A stretch of 64,000 bases of DNA from Alteriqipengyuania abyssalis. Its GTDB lineage: Bacteria; Pseudomonadota; Alphaproteobacteria; Sphingomonadales; Sphingomonadaceae. Positions 50,014 through 58,979 of this stretch are shown in pieces. The notes under the pieces are model-generated. The model did not search any database. It was not told where the DNA came from and saw nothing but the letters and a program-made list of their open reading frames with translations. The position numbers were made by a program, and so were the translations under genes. The stretch spans positions 212,441 through 276,440 of the forward strand of contig NZ_JAHWXP010000004.1 of the NCBI RefSeq assembly GCF_019857185.1, given 5' to 3'. Position 1 is the stretch's first letter. Every line of letters starts with the position of its first letter.

Positions 50014-50659
50014 ACTCGCATTGCTAAGCGCGCCGTGCGCCCTGCTGGCCGCCTGCTCGCCGTCCGCGCAATCGCCCTCGGGAGAACCGGCGCGCGAGCC
50101 TTCCTCGCCGCAGGCAACGCAGGCGACCCAAACAGCAGCGTCCGACAATTGTCTGCTGCTGGTGTGGCAGGAGCAGGAGATGCGCGACGAGCGCTTCGAC
50201 CTCGCGCACGACAGCGCCGATGGCGGGGCGATTTCCTGCGCGACGGGCACCACCGCGAGCCAGTTCGACAGGGCCTTCGCATCGATCCGCGCCGCAGCCA
50301 AAGCACGCGACAAGGCCGCGATCCTCGACCAGACCGGCCTCCCGCTCCTCTATATCGATGCCGCAGGCAACCGGAAGCAGCTGACCGCCCCGGAAGATGT
50401 CGACGCGATCTTTTCCGAAGTGTTCGACGATAATGTGCTCGCGCTGCTGCGCGAGGTGGATCTGGATGCGCTCACCGTCGTGCCGGACGAAGGCGCGTTC
50501 GTGAAGCTGGGCTCGGTCTGGCTGGTGGTCGATCGCGACGGCGGGCGCCCGCGCATCGTCACGGTCAACAAGCAGGCGCTGGGGGAAGCGGCCTCCGCCG
50601 TCCGCGAACAGGCACAGGCCGGCGGGGGAACCGAGGCCCCGGCCAAATCGTCCGAATAG
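49991..50659 (+). CDS. Putative lipoprotein of unknown function
   Basis: A 222-residue protein with lipobox LLAAC after a short signal sequence (SAPARLALLSAPCALLAAC), then a Ser/Pro/Gln-rich linker and a folded part (DNCLLLVWQEQEMRDERFDL, LREVDLDALTVVPDEGAFVK, VWLVVDRDGGRPRIVTVNKQ). No family is recognised. The ATG at 49991 lies inside the end of the lysozyme gene; a second in-frame ATG at 49997 is equally possible. Overlap suggests coexpression with the lysozyme. Confidence 0.7.
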   Translation: MRMSAPARLALLSAPCALLAACSPSAQSPSGEPAREPSSPQATQATQTAASDNCLLLVWQEQEMRDERFDLAHDSADGGAISCATGTTASQFDRAFASIRAAAKARDKAAILDQTGLPLLYIDAAGNRKQLTAPEDVDAIFSEVFDDNVLALLREVDLDALTVVPDEGAFVKLGSVWLVVDRDGGRPRIVTVNKQALGEAASAVREQAQAGGGTEAPAKSSE

Positions 50660-50756
50660 AACCTGAACATCCTACCAGCCACTGTTCAAGTGGCCGCTGC
50701 TAGGCCATGAGCCAACGCAGATTTCTGATCTGAAGCAATACCGGAGAACACGCCCT

Positions 50757-53021
50757 ATGCGCATACTTCTAGCCACCGCCGCGAGCCTCGCCCTGGCCGG
50801 CGGATTCCACGGAGCGGCCATGGCCCAGAACACCACCGACAGCGTCACCACCCAGGATCACCTCGAAGGCGCGAACTATTTCGAGCTGGAAAGCACGCTG
50901 CCGTTCAAGGCGCCCGATTTCGACGCGATCTCGGAAGACGACTACATGCCCGCTTTCGAGAAGGCGATGGCAATCCAGAAGGGCGAGATTCAGCGGATCA
51001 TCGACAATCCCGAACCGCCGACTTTCGAAAACACCATCGTCGCACTGGAAAAGTCCGGCCGCATGCTGGGCCGCGTTTCGGCGGTGTTCTTCCACCTGAC
51101 CGGCACCAACACCACCGACGCGCTAGACGAGATCAATACCGAGATCAGCCCGGTCCTCGCCGCGCATTCGGACTCGATCACGCTCAACCCCGCGCTCTTC
51201 GCCCGGGTCAAGGCGGTGTACGACAACCGCGCCGCGATGAGCATGACGCCCGAAGACGCCAAGCTGCTGGAGGACACCTACGAAGGCATGGTCCACGCAG
51301 GCGCGATGCTGACCGATGCCGAGCGTGAGCGGGTGAAGGAAATCAACACCGAGCTTTCGACCGTCACCACCGAATTCGCGCAGACCGCGCGCGCCGCAAT
51401 GGCGGACCAGCCGGTCTTCTTCGACACGCGTGAAGAGCTGGCCGGCCTGTCCGAAGCGGACATTTCCTCCGCTGCGGAACTGGCCGAGGAAGCGGGCCAG
51501 CCGGGCAAGTTCGCGATCGCGCTGCAGAACACCACGCAGCAGCCGCTGCTGCCGAGCATGGAAAACCGCGCCGCGCGCGAAAAGCTGTTCATGGCGAGCT
51601 ACCACCGCGCCGACGGCACGACCGATATCGACACGCGTGAACTGGTCGCCAAGATCGTGGAACTGCGCGCGGAAAAGGCTGCGCTCTTCGGCAAGCCCGA
51701 CTGGGCGAGCTACACCATGTACGACCGGATGGTCGAAAGCCCGCAGGCCGCGCTCGACTTTATGGGCCAGATGGTCCCCGCGCTGGCCGAAACCCAGCGC
51801 CGCGAAGCGGGTGTGCTGAACGAGAAGATCGCCGAGGATGGCGGCAACTTCGAAGTCCAGCCTTGGGACTGGTATCGCTATTCCAACCAGATCAAGGCCG
51901 AGCGTTACCAGGTCGATGACGACAAGGTGATGCAGTATTTCCAGCTCGACAAGGTGCTGGAAGATGGCGTGTTCTACGCCGCCAACAAGCTGTACGGCCT
52001 GACCTTCGAAAAGCGCGACGATCTGCCGACCTACCATCCCGACGTGTGGGTCTACACCGTGAAGGACCGCGACGGTTCGGAGCTGGGCCTGTTCTATTTC
52101 GACCCGTTCCAGCGCCCCTCCAAGCGCGGCGGTGCGTGGATGAGCAACTTCGTCGACCAGTCCGACCTGTGGAACGAAAAGCCCGTCATCTACAACGTGC
52201 TCAACATTCCCAAGGCCCCTGCGGGCGAACCGCAGCTGGTGAGCTTCGACTGGGTCGAGACCGCGTTCCACGAATTCGGCCATGCGCTGCACGGCTTCTT
52301 CGCCGACCAGACGTATCCGAGCCTGTCGGGCACGGCGACCGCGCGCGACTTCGTCGAGTACCCGAGCCAAGTCAACGAAATGTGGGCGACCTACCCCGAA
52401 GTGCTTCAGCACTATGCCAAGCACTACAAGACGGGGGAGACGATCCCGACCGAGCTGGTCGACAAGATCAAGGCATCGTCCAAGTTCAACCAGGGCTACG
52501 ACTTCGGCGAAGTGCTGGAAGCCGCGCTGCTCGACATGAAGTGGCACGCGCTCTCGAAGGACGAAGCGGCTGCGATCGATACGCCTGAAAAGGTGACGGC
52601 CTATGCCGATCGCTCGCTGTCCGAACTGGGGCTGGAAGTCGCTCTGGTGCCGCCGCGCTACCGCACGACCTACTTCAACCACATCTTCTCAGGCCCGACC
52701 GGCTATTCGGCAGGCTATTACAGCTATCTGTGGACCCAGATGCTCGACCGCGACAGCCGCGCCTGGTTCCTCCAGAACGGCGGCCTGACGCGCGAGAACG
52801 GCGATCACTATCGCGAGACCGTGCTCAGTCAGGGCGGGACGCAGGATTACGGCGAAATGTACCGCAACTTCGCGGGCCGCGATCCGGACGTGAAGTACAT
52901 GCTGATCGCGCTGGGCCTGGCCGAAGAAGAGCCCGGCACGCCCGAGCAGACTGCGGAAGGCACTTCGGACGGCAAGCTGCCGGCCAAGACCGTGGATGGC
53001 GACGCGCCGATCGCGAACTGA
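50757..53021 (+). CDS. dcp: M3 family peptidyl-dipeptidase (Dcp-like)
   Basis: A 754-residue zinc metallopeptidase. A signal peptide (LLATAASLALAGGFHGAAMA) is followed by the large helical M3 fold with the zinc motif FHEFGHALHG near residue 504 and the downstream glutamate in ARDFVEYPSQVNEMW. The GYSAGYYSYLWTQMLDRD segment near the end lines the active site. The family releases dipeptides from C-termini; export indicates a periplasmic peptide-scavenging role. The last 35 residues are an acidic Pro/Glu-rich tail not seen in E. coli Dcp. A hairpin terminator follows. Confidence 0.92.
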   Translation: MRILLATAASLALAGGFHGAAMAQNTTDSVTTQDHLEGANYFELESTLPFKAPDFDAISEDDYMPAFEKAMAIQKGEIQRIIDNPEPPTFENTIVALEKSGRMLGRVSAVFFHLTGTNTTDALDEINTEISPVLAAHSDSITLNPALFARVKAVYDNRAAMSMTPEDAKLLEDTYEGMVHAGAMLTDAERERVKEINTELSTVTTEFAQTARAAMADQPVFFDTREELAGLSEADISSAAELAEEAGQPGKFAIALQNTTQQPLLPSMENRAAREKLFMASYHRADGTTDIDTRELVAKIVELRAEKAALFGKPDWASYTMYDRMVESPQAALDFMGQMVPALAETQRREAGVLNEKIAEDGGNFEVQPWDWYRYSNQIKAERYQVDDDKVMQYFQLDKVLEDGVFYAANKLYGLTFEKRDDLPTYHPDVWVYTVKDRDGSELGLFYFDPFQRPSKRGGAWMSNFVDQSDLWNEKPVIYNVLNIPKAPAGEPQLVSFDWVETAFHEFGHALHGFFADQTYPSLSGTATARDFVEYPSQVNEMWATYPEVLQHYAKHYKTGETIPTELVDKIKASSKFNQGYDFGEVLEAALLDMKWHALSKDEAAAIDTPEKVTAYADRSLSELGLEVALVPPRYRTTYFNHIFSGPTGYSAGYYSYLWTQMLDRDSRAWFLQNGGLTRENGDHYRETVLSQGGTQDYGEMYRNFAGRDPDVKYMLIALGLAEEEPGTPEQTAEGTSDGKLPAKTVDGDAPIAN

Positions 53022-53042
53022 TCGCACATGCCGAGACTGACG

Positions 53043-53078
53043 AAGGCGGGGACGGCGTTGCGCTGCCCCCGCCTTTTT
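53043..53078 (+). terminator. Rho-independent terminator after dcp
   Basis: GGCGGGG (53045-53051) pairs with CCCCGCC (53067-53073), followed by five Ts. It lies 22 bases after the stop codon. Confidence 0.78.
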
Positions 53079-53134
53079 CATGCTTCCCCCGCCAGACCGG
53101 CGATCACCTATCGCGCCGCCGGCAGCCTCCTGCG

Positions 53135-53812
53135 CTAATCGGTCTTGTAGACCGCTGCGCGCACCTGCAGGGCCGCCAGTGCCGCGGCCAGCCCTGCACC
53201 CTTCAACGGCTGGGGCGAGGGTTCGCTGGGGCCGATCTCGCACGGCTGCTTGTCCTTCATCACCGCGACGCACATCTGCGGCGTGCCCCGCCCGGACGCA
53301 GCCAGCTTGCGCGCGATGTCGCGGGCCTGTTCGGCGTTGCCGATGGTGATCGCGCCGTTCTTCAGCGCGAAGGCGGCGACGTCTTCCCAGTAGCCCAGCT
53401 CCCACAGATCGCGCAGCTCGCTGCCGCTCGGGCCGCCAAGGCTGTTCAATCCCTTGAGCGCGCGGTCGGCGAGGTGCCACGCCTGGACATAGGCATAGGC
53501 CCGATCGGTCCGGTACGCCTTGGCATTGGGGACGTTGGGATAGCGCTCCACCAGCAGGTCCAGATCGGCGAGCTGGCCCAGCTTGTCACCCGCGCTATAG
53601 CGGGCATTGGCGCGGAAATTGAGCACACGCGCGCGCTGGGTATCGGTCAGGCTGGGATCGGCGAGGATCTTCTCGTAGGCCGCGATATGCCACGGCTCGT
53701 TGCTCCATTTCGCCATCGCCCTCAGCTGGCTGTTGAGATCGGCATCCTCGCGCGCAAGCGCGGGCGTGACGGTGGCGGCCGCAAGGGCCGTGGCAAGAAG
53801 CAGGCGCAGCAT
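53135..53812 (-). CDS. Exported hypothetical protein with TPR-like helices
   Basis: A 225-residue protein with signal peptide LRLLLATALAAATVTPALA. The mature part is helical with repeat-like spacing of Ala, Tyr and Leu (RVLNFRANARYSAGDKLGQL, DRAYAYVQAWHLADRALKGL), which suggests TPR or Sel1-like packing, but no clear consensus is met. The C-terminus has two cysteines (MCVAVMKDKQPCEIG). Periplasmic. ATG 53812 is chosen as the start of the signal peptide; the frame is open from 53869. It is separated from the B12 operon by 74 bases on the same strand. Confidence 0.65.
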   Translation of the reverse strand: MLRLLLATALAAATVTPALAREDADLNSQLRAMAKWSNEPWHIAAYEKILADPSLTDTQRARVLNFRANARYSAGDKLGQLADLDLLVERYPNVPNAKAYRTDRAYAYVQAWHLADRALKGLNSLGGPSGSELRDLWELGYWEDVAAFALKNGAITIGNAEQARDIARKLAASGRGTPQMCVAVMKDKQPCEIGPSEPSPQPLKGAGLAAALAALQVRAAVYKTD

Positions 53813-53886
53813 CGAAGCATCCTCGTCGATTGTCGGCGAGAGATCATAAACCGCCATCGCCGCGGACACTCAAATGACAAATCCCG

Positions 53887-54639
53887 TCATGCGTCTCCGG
53901 CGGCGAGCGACAGCACCTTTGCCCCCGGCTCGCCCAGCCAGTGCGCCTCGACCCCGAACACGGCACGCAGGTTCTCGGGCGAAAGCGCGTATTCCGGCGG
54001 ACCCTCTGCATGGAGCAGGCCGTCATTCAGCAGCAGTACCCGGTCCGCGAGATTGTGCGCCAGGCTGAGGCCGTGGACCACGACCACCACCGCGCGCCCA
54101 TGCTCGTGCGCCTGCGTCCGCAGGTGCTGGGCGAGCGAGGCCTGGTAGGCCAGGTCGAGCGAGGCGAAGGGCTCGTCGGCAAGGATACAGCGCGGCTCAC
54201 CCGCCAGCACCCGCGCCAGCAGCACCCGCGCGCGTTCCCCGCCCGACAGGGTCGAGACCGGGCGATCGGCCAGCGCCTCCAGCCCCATCGCCGCCAGTGC
54301 CGCGTCGACCGGCTCGCGCCGCGCATCGCCATGCGCCAGCCGCCCGAGCGAGACGAGATTGCGGGCGGACACGTCCCACGCGATCTGCGGTTCCTGCGGC
54401 AGGTAGCCGACTTCGCGCGCGCGCGCCCTGGGATGCATGTCGCGCAGCCGCACGCCATCCATCAGCGCCTCGCCCCCGGTCGGCTCCAGCACCCCGGCGA
54501 GCAGGCGGATCAGGGTCGACTTGCCCGCGCCATTGGGCCCGCAGATCGCGGTGACGCGGCCCGCCGCAATCTTCGTGCAGACGCCGCGCAGTCGGTGGTT
54601 CAGGGCCAGCTTGTGTGCTTCCAGCATCGGCGTCTCCAT
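53887..54639 (-). CDS. btuD: Vitamin B12 ABC transporter ATP-binding protein BtuD
   Basis: A 250-residue ABC ATPase with Walker A CGPNGAGKSTLIRLL, signature LSGGERARVLLARVLAGEPR and Walker B CILADEPFASLD, followed by the switch His (VVVVHGLSLAH). The sequence type is the FecE/BtuD/HmuV group. Its ATG overlaps the permease stop (TGATG). The role follows from the riboswitch-controlled operon btuB-btuF-btuC-btuD. It powers import through the inner membrane. METPM and a later ATG (MLEAHKL) are alternative starts. Confidence 0.9.
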   Translation of the reverse strand: METPMLEAHKLALNHRLRGVCTKIAAGRVTAICGPNGAGKSTLIRLLAGVLEPTGGEALMDGVRLRDMHPRARAREVGYLPQEPQIAWDVSARNLVSLGRLAHGDARREPVDAALAAMGLEALADRPVSTLSGGERARVLLARVLAGEPRCILADEPFASLDLAYQASLAQHLRTQAHEHGRAVVVVVHGLSLAHNLADRVLLLNDGLLHAEGPPEYALSPENLRAVFGVEAHWLGEPGAKVLSLAAGDA

Positions 54640-55604
54640 CAGGTCAGCCCCAGCGTGCCGCCGCGGCGCAGGCGCAGCAGCAGCCACAGGAAGAACGGCG
54701 CACCGATCAGCGACAGGGCGATGCCCAGCCGCAGCTCGCCGACCAGCGGGAGCATCCGCAGCACGCTATCCGCCACCAGCACCAGCAGCGCGCCACCCAG
54801 CGCACTCGGCACGATCAGCGAGGACGGGCGGCGATCGGTCAGCGGGCGCACGATATGCGGCACCATCAGGCCGACGAAACCGATAATTCCGGCGACCGCG
54901 ACCCCGCTGCCGATGGTCAGCCCCACGCCCGCGACCAGCAGCATGAGCAGTTTTTCCATGTCCACCCCCATCGATCGCGCGGCATCCTCTCCCAAAGTCA
55001 GCGCGTCGAGCGCGGGTGCTGCACGGGCGAGCACTACGATTCCCGCAAGCGTCATGGGTGCTGCCAGCATCACGTCGGCCCAGCTGCGATCGGTCAGCGC
55101 GCCCATCAGCCAGGTGACGATCTCGCTCAGCGCCCAAGGGTTGGGGGCAAGGCTGATGACGAGGCTGGTCAGCGCGCCCGCAAGGCTCGCGATCATCAAC
55201 CCGGCGAGCGTGAACAGAGCGATGCCGCCGCCGCGCCCGGCCAGCAGCGCGAGCAGCGCCATCGCCGCGCCCGCCCCCGCCAGCGAGAGGATCGGCAGCA
55301 GCCAGCCGCTCGCTGCGAGACCGAAGGAAAAGCTGAGCACGGCGCCCAGCGCCGCACCCGGCGCGATCCCGAACAGGCCGGGATCGGCCAGCGGATTGCG
55401 CAGATATCCCTGCATCGCCGCCCCCGCCGCGCCCAGCCCCGCGCCGACGGTGACCGCGAGCAGTGCGCGCGGAAGGCGCAGTTCGGCAATGATCAGCATC
55501 GCACGCGATTCCTCGATCCCGAAAACCCAGGTCCGCCCCGCGACCAGCGATAGCGGAATGGCCAGCAGCAGGGCCGCAAGCAGGATCGCACTGGCGCGGC
55601 TCAT
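54639..55604 (-). CDS. btuC: Vitamin B12 ABC transporter permease BtuC (FecCD family)
   Basis: A 321-residue FecCD-type permease with about ten hydrophobic helices. Family marks are LRLPRALLAVTVGAGLGAAG, MQGYLRNPLADPGLFGIAPG, LTLGEDAARSMGV and VAGIIGFVGLMVPHIVRPL. Its ATG overlaps the btuF stop (ATGA), and its own stop overlaps btuD. It is an inner-membrane channel subunit that would function as a dimer. Confidence 0.92.
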   Translation of the reverse strand: MSRASAILLAALLLAIPLSLVAGRTWVFGIEESRAMLIIAELRLPRALLAVTVGAGLGAAGAAMQGYLRNPLADPGLFGIAPGAALGAVLSFSFGLAASGWLLPILSLAGAGAAMALLALLAGRGGGIALFTLAGLMIASLAGALTSLVISLAPNPWALSEIVTWLMGALTDRSWADVMLAAPMTLAGIVVLARAAPALDALTLGEDAARSMGVDMEKLLMLLVAGVGLTIGSGVAVAGIIGFVGLMVPHIVRPLTDRRPSSLIVPSALGGALLVLVADSVLRMLPLVGELRLGIALSLIGAPFFLWLLLRLRRGGTLGLT

Positions 55605-56446
55605 GCCGCCTCGTCCCGTATCTGCGCCAGCCGCTCGGCGGCGCGGATCAGGCTGGGGCCGCCGCAATAATAGAGCTGCGGGTCGAATTCGGCGCTGCGC
55701 AGGTCGAGCTTGCGCAGTGCGGGGTGGTGGAGCGCGCGCGACTGCTCGTCTCCACGCGGGCCTGAGTGCAGCAGCAGCTCGGGCGGGTCGACCAGCACTG
55801 CTTCCAGCGGCAGGCGATCGCCCTGCCCCAGCCCGCGCGTGGCGGAGGCGGGGCGCAGCCCGACCCGGCGCATAAGATCGACCACCAGCGCGCCATCGCC
55901 GGGGACGATCCCGCCCGGTTGCCACAGGATGGTGGCAGGCCCCGCGCGGCCATCGGACGGCGCGGCAGCGGCGATCGCAGCCTCGATCTGTCCGACCAGC
56001 GCCTCGCCCGCCTGCGGCTCGCCGACCGCTTCGGCCAGTTCGCGCACCTGTGCCAGATTGCCATCGACATCATTCGCCATGCCCAGCGTCACCACCGGAA
56101 TGCCCAGATCGTCCAGCGCCTTGCGGGTTGCGGGCGGCAGGAAGCTGGAGGCGACGACCAGGTTGGCATGCGCGGCAAGGATATCCTCCACCGACCCGCC
56201 ATTGGGGGGCCAGCGCCGCGCCTCTGCCACCGGCATCGAGGCGGCAGAGGGATCGTGGCTGTAATGCGAGACACCGACCAGCTTGTCCGGCGCGACCCGT
56301 GCAAGGATCGCGTCAGTGCATGGGTTGAGGCTGACGATCCGCAGGCCCTCGCCCCGTGCATGCGGAGCTGGCGGGGCTGCGCACCCCGATAGCGTACAGG
56401 CCGCCAGCACACATGCGATGGCCAGCGCCCGCGCGCGCATGGTCAC
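55601..56446 (-). CDS. btuF: B12 substrate-binding lipoprotein BtuF
   Basis: A 281-residue binding protein with a lipobox (ACTLSGC), so it is likely anchored in the periplasm. The fold is the helical-backbone class III type: LRIVSLNPCTDAILARVAPD, LVGVSHYSHDP, VEDILAAHANLVVASSF and LGIPVVTLGM. The GTG at 56446 overlaps the btuB stop (GTGA); an in-frame ATG at 56440 is the alternative. It delivers cobalamin to BtuCD. Confidence 0.88.
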   Translation of the reverse strand: MTMRARALAIACVLAACTLSGCAAPPAPHARGEGLRIVSLNPCTDAILARVAPDKLVGVSHYSHDPSAASMPVAEARRWPPNGGSVEDILAAHANLVVASSFLPPATRKALDDLGIPVVTLGMANDVDGNLAQVRELAEAVGEPQAGEALVGQIEAAIAAAAPSDGRAGPATILWQPGGIVPGDGALVVDLMRRVGLRPASATRGLGQGDRLPLEAVLVDPPELLLHSGPRGDEQSRALHHPALRKLDLRSAEFDPQLYYCGGPSLIRAAERLAQIRDEAA

Positions 56447-58395
56447 AGGCCCACGCGCAGCCCGGCGAAGACCCCGCGCGGTGCCTGCGCATAGCCGGCT
56501 GCGGTCTGGTATTCCTCGTCGAACAGGTTTTCCGCCCGGGCGAAAATCTCGACCGGACGCTCGCCCGCGATCTTGCCCAGCGGCATGGAGACGCGCAGGT
56601 CGAACACGGTGTAACCGTCGAGCACCACGGTGTTGGCCGCATTGTCGAACGCCTCGCCCACGATCCGCAGGTCGCCGCCGATCACCGGCACGCCGACCCG
56701 ATCGGGCAGCGGTGCCCAGTCGACCGACAAGGTGGCGGCATTGCTCGGCCGACGGGCGAGTTCATTGCCGAAATTGGCCGTGCCGGTGCTGCGATCCTCG
56801 GCCTCTGTATAGGCATAGGCCGCGCGCAGCGTGAGGCCGTTCACCGGCGTTGCGCCTGCTTCGACCTCGATCCCGCGCGCGCGCGCCTGCGACACGTTGT
56901 CGTAGGTGCCGAAGGGACGATTGTCGCAGATCCCGGTCTGCACCGGGCAGCCGACGAAGGCGATCAGGTTCTCGCTGTCGCGCTGGAACGCCGTCACGCT
57001 CGCATAGAACGGCGAGGTCCGGGTGCCATAGGCGATACCCAGATCGTAGCTGGTGCTTTCCTCGGGCTGAAGGATCGCGTTCCCGTAATCCGAATAGAGC
57101 TGATAGAGCGAGGGGGCCTTGAATCCTTCGCCCACGCTCGCGCGCAGCCGTAGGTTGGGCACGATTTCGAAGGTCAGGTCACCGCCGAAGCTGGTCGCGC
57201 CGCCGAAATCCTCATGCTCGTCCTGCCGCACGCCGACATGGCCGGCGAGGCCGCCGAACTCGATCCCGGCCTGCACATAGGCGCCGAAGATGCTGGTGTC
57301 CGCGCTGCTGGTCGCCCCGAAGGAGGTGCTTTCATAGTCGGACCACAGGTTCTCCGCGCCGAAATTGACGATCAGCGGCCCGATCGGGCGCCATTCGCCG
57401 CGCAGCTCCAGTCGGTCGGAATGGCCGTCGCTCTCAAACGTCGCCGCCTGACCCGGCCCGGGCAGGTTGTCGCGCGCCGTGTCGGAGAAGCTGTAGCCGC
57501 CCCGCAGGAACAGCGCGCCGCCATCGTAGATCGCGCCGACATTGCCGGACAGCTGGCTGGTTTCCTGAATTTCCTCGGTGTCGCCCAGAGCGTAGGTCGG
57601 CGGCGCAAAACCGTCGATGTCCAGCGTGCCTTCGGCATAGCGCAGGCTGCCGATCAGCTCGAACGTGCGGCTGATATAGGCGCGCGCACGGCCATTGACC
57701 ACGAACTGGCGGAAACCGTCGGGCTCGGTCCCGTTGGCGGCGGCGGAGAAGCCGTCGGTGGTCAGATAGCTCGCCGAACCGCCGATGAAGCCGACATCGC
57801 CCGCCAGTCCGCCCTCGATGCTGGAGGCGACCGTGCTGCGCGAGCCTGCCTCGACCGAGCCACCCAAGCCGCTGCGCTCCACGGTGGAGGCGACGAGCAC
57901 CCCGGCAAGCGCATCGGCGCCCCAGACTACGCTGTTCGCGCCGCGCAGCAGCTCCATCTTGGCGAGGTTCGAACTGGTCAGCGTGCCGAAGTCGAACGCG
58001 CCTGCGGGCGAGGCTGTGTCGGCGACCCGCACGCCGTCGATCAGCACCAGCAGCTGGTCGTTCGAGGCACCGCGCACCGAAACGCCGGTGGTCGCGCCCA
58101 GCCCGCCGGTGCGGTTGATGGTGACGCCGGGCACGCGGCGCAGCACGCGGGTCAGATCGGGGCCCTGGATCTGCGCGATTTCCTGCGCGCCGATCACGGT
58201 CACGGGCTGGCCGGTATCCTCGACCTCGCTGGGGTTGCCGGTGACGGTGATGGTGATCGCGTCTTCGTCGATCTCGAACGCGTCGGAGGCCAGAACCATC
58301 TCGTCGGCGTCCGCCTCGGGGTCCTGCACGTCCTGCGCGTAGGCAGGCGCGGTCAGACCCAGGATCGAGCCACCAAGAAACAGAAATGTACGCAT
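56443..58395 (-). CDS. btuB: TonB-dependent vitamin B12 receptor BtuB
   Basis: A 650-residue TonB-dependent receptor. Signal peptide FLFLGGSILGLTAPAYAQ, a TonB-box-like ITITVTGNPSE, the plug domain (GQPVTVIGAQEIAQIQG, VLRRVPGVTINRTGG, SVRGASNDQLLVLIDGVRV), and a 22-strand barrel ending in GVFAGLRVGL. The substrate call comes from the cobalamin riboswitch in its leader and the btuFCD genes behind it. GGAG lies just ahead of the ATG at 58395. Confidence 0.93.
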   Translation of the reverse strand: MRTFLFLGGSILGLTAPAYAQDVQDPEADADEMVLASDAFEIDEDAITITVTGNPSEVEDTGQPVTVIGAQEIAQIQGPDLTRVLRRVPGVTINRTGGLGATTGVSVRGASNDQLLVLIDGVRVADTASPAGAFDFGTLTSSNLAKMELLRGANSVVWGADALAGVLVASTVERSGLGGSVEAGSRSTVASSIEGGLAGDVGFIGGSASYLTTDGFSAAANGTEPDGFRQFVVNGRARAYISRTFELIGSLRYAEGTLDIDGFAPPTYALGDTEEIQETSQLSGNVGAIYDGGALFLRGGYSFSDTARDNLPGPGQAATFESDGHSDRLELRGEWRPIGPLIVNFGAENLWSDYESTSFGATSSADTSIFGAYVQAGIEFGGLAGHVGVRQDEHEDFGGATSFGGDLTFEIVPNLRLRASVGEGFKAPSLYQLYSDYGNAILQPEESTSYDLGIAYGTRTSPFYASVTAFQRDSENLIAFVGCPVQTGICDNRPFGTYDNVSQARARGIEVEAGATPVNGLTLRAAYAYTEAEDRSTGTANFGNELARRPSNAATLSVDWAPLPDRVGVPVIGGDLRIVGEAFDNAANTVVLDGYTVFDLRVSMPLGKIAGERPVEIFARAENLFDEEYQTAAGYAQAPRGVFAGLRVGL

Positions 58396-58504
58396 AATTT
58401 CTCCATCACAAGCAGTGCTGTCGCTCATGACGGAAGGCGTGGGCCAGAATTGCCTGCGCCTTTCCTCCGCTTCCCCGGTGCACCCCGCCCGTGGTCGAAC
58501 GACG

Positions 58505-58700
58505 CATCGCGGGCAGGTCTCCTGGCTCCCGGATCAGCGCGGTTCCGCCCACCTTCCCGTGCCGCGGCAAGCTTGGCACAGTGGCAATTCGGGCGGTCCG
58601 CTACCCGGTCACAGTTGCGGGGGCAGCTGGAGCTTTCGACTCCATTCCCTCTTAGGTGGCAGCGGCCCGGGCAAGCCGTATCCGCAGCCACACCTGCGAT
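58505..58700 (-). promoter_or_regulatory. Cobalamin (AdoCbl) riboswitch
   Basis: On the minus strand, conserved elements appear in the correct order. P1 closes by pairing 58692-58700 with about 58505-58518, followed by GGGAA, then GCTGCCCCCGCAACTGTGA, the B12 box GCCACTG (58585-58579), GGGAAGG, and AGCCAGGAGACCTGCC (58527-58512). This matches the class I cobalamin riboswitch. Between it and btuB lies a hairpin (58436-58464) without a T run, so translational control or a Rho-dependent mechanism seems more likely than an intrinsic terminator. Confidence 0.93.
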
Positions 58701-58979
58701 ACTGGCGCGCGCATAGGACCATCACCTGCGGCGCGCAACCTCGCGCGCTCGACTGGGGTGTCGATGAAGGGCCATATTAACCGCGATCTTTCATGCCTTT
58801 TGGCGATGTGTCCCGTATATATACGCTGCGGTCGACACCGGGCGCGCCCCTGCCCCATCTCGCCTATGCTGGTCGCACCCCCGCAGTCCGTTTTGCCCCG
58901 AAAGACCCCTTTGTCGCCATCCCGCCATCAGGCCGACCGCCACGCTTCGCACCGGGACACGCCCGGCAGGCGCGCGCCG
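58701..58979. promoter_or_regulatory. Divergent promoter region between btuB leader and sleB
   Basis: No gene is supported here. A minus-strand TTAATAT (about 58782-58776) could be the -10 of the riboswitch transcript. A GTATATATAC palindrome (58818-58827) on the plus side lies upstream of the sleB start and may belong to its promoter. Both are tentative. Confidence 0.35.

Noticed and set aside
49048..50313. A long minus-strand extension of the sulfotransferase-like gene
   Set aside because: It runs antisense to the lysozyme and lipoprotein genes; ATG 49047 gives a complete protein.
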